From Hymenolepis diminuta (Eukaryota > Platyhelminthes > Cestoda > Cyclophyllidea > Hymenolepididae), in contig CAADRB010000061.1 of assembly GCA_900708905.1 (NCBI GenBank), positions 1,399,875 through 1,463,874 on the forward strand: a stretch of 64,000 bases of DNA. The letters are read 5' to 3'. Under the pieces are notes generated by a model, which was not told where the DNA came from, did no database searches, and was given only the letters and a program-made list of their open reading frames with translations. The position numbers were made by a program, and so were the translations under genes. Within the stretch, counting starts at the first letter, position 1. Every line of letters starts with the position of its first letter. Positions 62,869 through 64,000 of this stretch are shown here, piece after piece.

Positions 62869-63339
62869 CTATGTCCTTAAATTGACCAATGGTAAATAGG
62901 GAAAGGAGCTGCATATATGGTTGGATAAACGCACTTTGGACAAATAGTGAATAGGAAAGGAAGGATGGTTCATTTTAACATGACGTAATGCTGCAGTGGA
63001 ATTGCAGGAGGTGGAATAAATATGATTGAACACGAATGCCAAATATGAGGTGAATGATTTATCGAATTTGCTTAATAAACACAAAAATTTCGACAAATTT
63101 GGGACCAAGTGAATTGAGTTCACGAAAAGCTCAGAAGCAAAGAAAATAAAAAAAAGAACGGATCCTACACAAAGGGGGAGGGAGCCATGATATGATAGTC
63201 GAAAGCTGCACTCGAGAACTTCTTGCCGCCTCTCCATGCAAGACTTAATGGAAAATCTACAATGGGAAAGGAGTTCTACATGGGATGCGGGGCTTAGTAG
63301 GGTAGGTGTCAAGATGAGAATGTAATTATGAAGAAGCAT
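62869..63339 (-). CDS. Unassigned 156-codon open reading frame
   Basis: ATG-initiated open frame, the longest outside the two genes and the LINE. Composition is rich in Leu, Ser, Phe and His, with a hydrophobic stretch (VLFFIFFASELF). No family is recognised and there is no poly(A) signal evidence. The length is unusual for this AT-rich DNA, but it may still be chance or a repeat remnant. Confidence 0.15.
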   Translation of the reverse strand: MLLHNYILILTPTLLSPASHVELLSHCRFSIKSCMERRQEVLECSFRLSYHGSLPLCVGSVLFFIFFASELFVNSIHLVPNLSKFLCLLSKFDKSFTSYLAFVFNHIYSTSCNSTAALRHVKMNHPSFPIHYLSKVRLSNHICSSFPYLPLVNLRT

Positions 63340-64000
63340 TCAATCCTTTTCATTGACGGAAATATTATTTAGTTTTATGTTCGTTTTCACAATTACTACT
63401 GAAAAAAATAATTTTCCATTAAATTACTAAACTAAACCAGTGAGAATTAAGCGATGCCGTACATGTACTAGCTAGAACAATTTTTTGTTATAAGAACGAG
63501 ATTTTGTATTCCCATTCTCCATTACAGGTATATCGGCTTGTAGCTCGTAGCAAGGATCAGATCCGGAACAGTTATGTCTTCCATTAGATGAAAGCTGGGA
63601 ATATAGAGTGCACTCCTCTATACACCTTAGTTATCCTGTGAATCTGAAGGGACCAACTAATGTGCCTATTAAACTTAATATCAGCCTGTGATGGTCAGAT
63701 GAGTTGAAGAGTCGAAAGTTATATCTCGATTAAATCTCCTAAAAGCGTTCGTCGAGCCTGTTCCTCTTTACAAGTCGTCTACTATTGCCCATTGTAAGAT
63801 GAGGATAACAAACTAAACGAATGACGCTGACTCTTCATAGAAGATGAAAAGTGAATGTTAAGTAGCTGAGAGAACATTTTCTCTGAAATACCTCGTCTCA
63901 CAATTACCGGTGCGTGGGCATAGCCATTGAGCAAGTCTGTACAAAGTAGGCGATACAAGGGCCAAACATTTATTGAATTCCCAATTACCGAGGTTGGGAA
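63340..64000. other. Right edge, no feature recognised
   Basis: No open frame of note. The last 100 bp include a less AT-rich stretch (CCGGTGCGTGGGCATAGCC) that could be the edge of a repeat or gene beyond the window. Confidence 0.3.

Overview
This is a eukaryotic, metazoan-type window. It is AT-rich and gene-poor, with GT-AG introns from about 160 bp to about 15 kb, degraded retrotransposons and dispersed repeats. Two protein-coding genes can be read with confidence. Both belong to animal-type families: a PDZ-domain signalling protein and an SLC22 transporter. Low GC, long introns and one single-exon gene would suit a flatworm or another AT-rich invertebrate, but nothing in the sequence proves the phylum.

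Minus strand, about 38.2 kb down to 7.1 kb: six coding exons of a large PDZ-domain gene, joined here from reading frame and splice phase (791 codons). The gene continues past the left edge of the coding evidence, because exon 6 ends in a splice donor at 7115. The PDZ domain is split over exons 2 to 5 and most resembles that of RGS-RhoGEFs (PDZ-RhoGEF/LARG). No catalytic DH-PH region is visible, so that family call is provisional. The acceptor of exon 3 reads TTTCAT where TTTCAG is expected, which is the most striking local anomaly.

Plus strand, 54449-56062: one complete, intron-free SLC22-type (organic ion transporter) gene with 12 predicted membrane segments. An in-frame stop lies just upstream of its ATG and an AATAAA signal about 75 bp after its stop.

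Between and around the genes: a badly decayed non-LTR retrotransposon on the minus strand (reverse transcriptase traces about 40.72-41.65 kb, possible endonuclease start at 43.0-43.2 kb); a tRNA-like Pol III promoter module (SINE-like) at 13.28-13.35 kb; a dispersed repeat family of about 250 bp with at least six copies in both orientations; a second family rich in paired CCAAT/ATTGG boxes; hairpins and microsatellites; and one orphan exon-like segment at 17.2-17.4 kb. The rest is intron or intergenic DNA in which I recognise no genes. No CRISPR array, rRNA or intact tRNA gene was seen.
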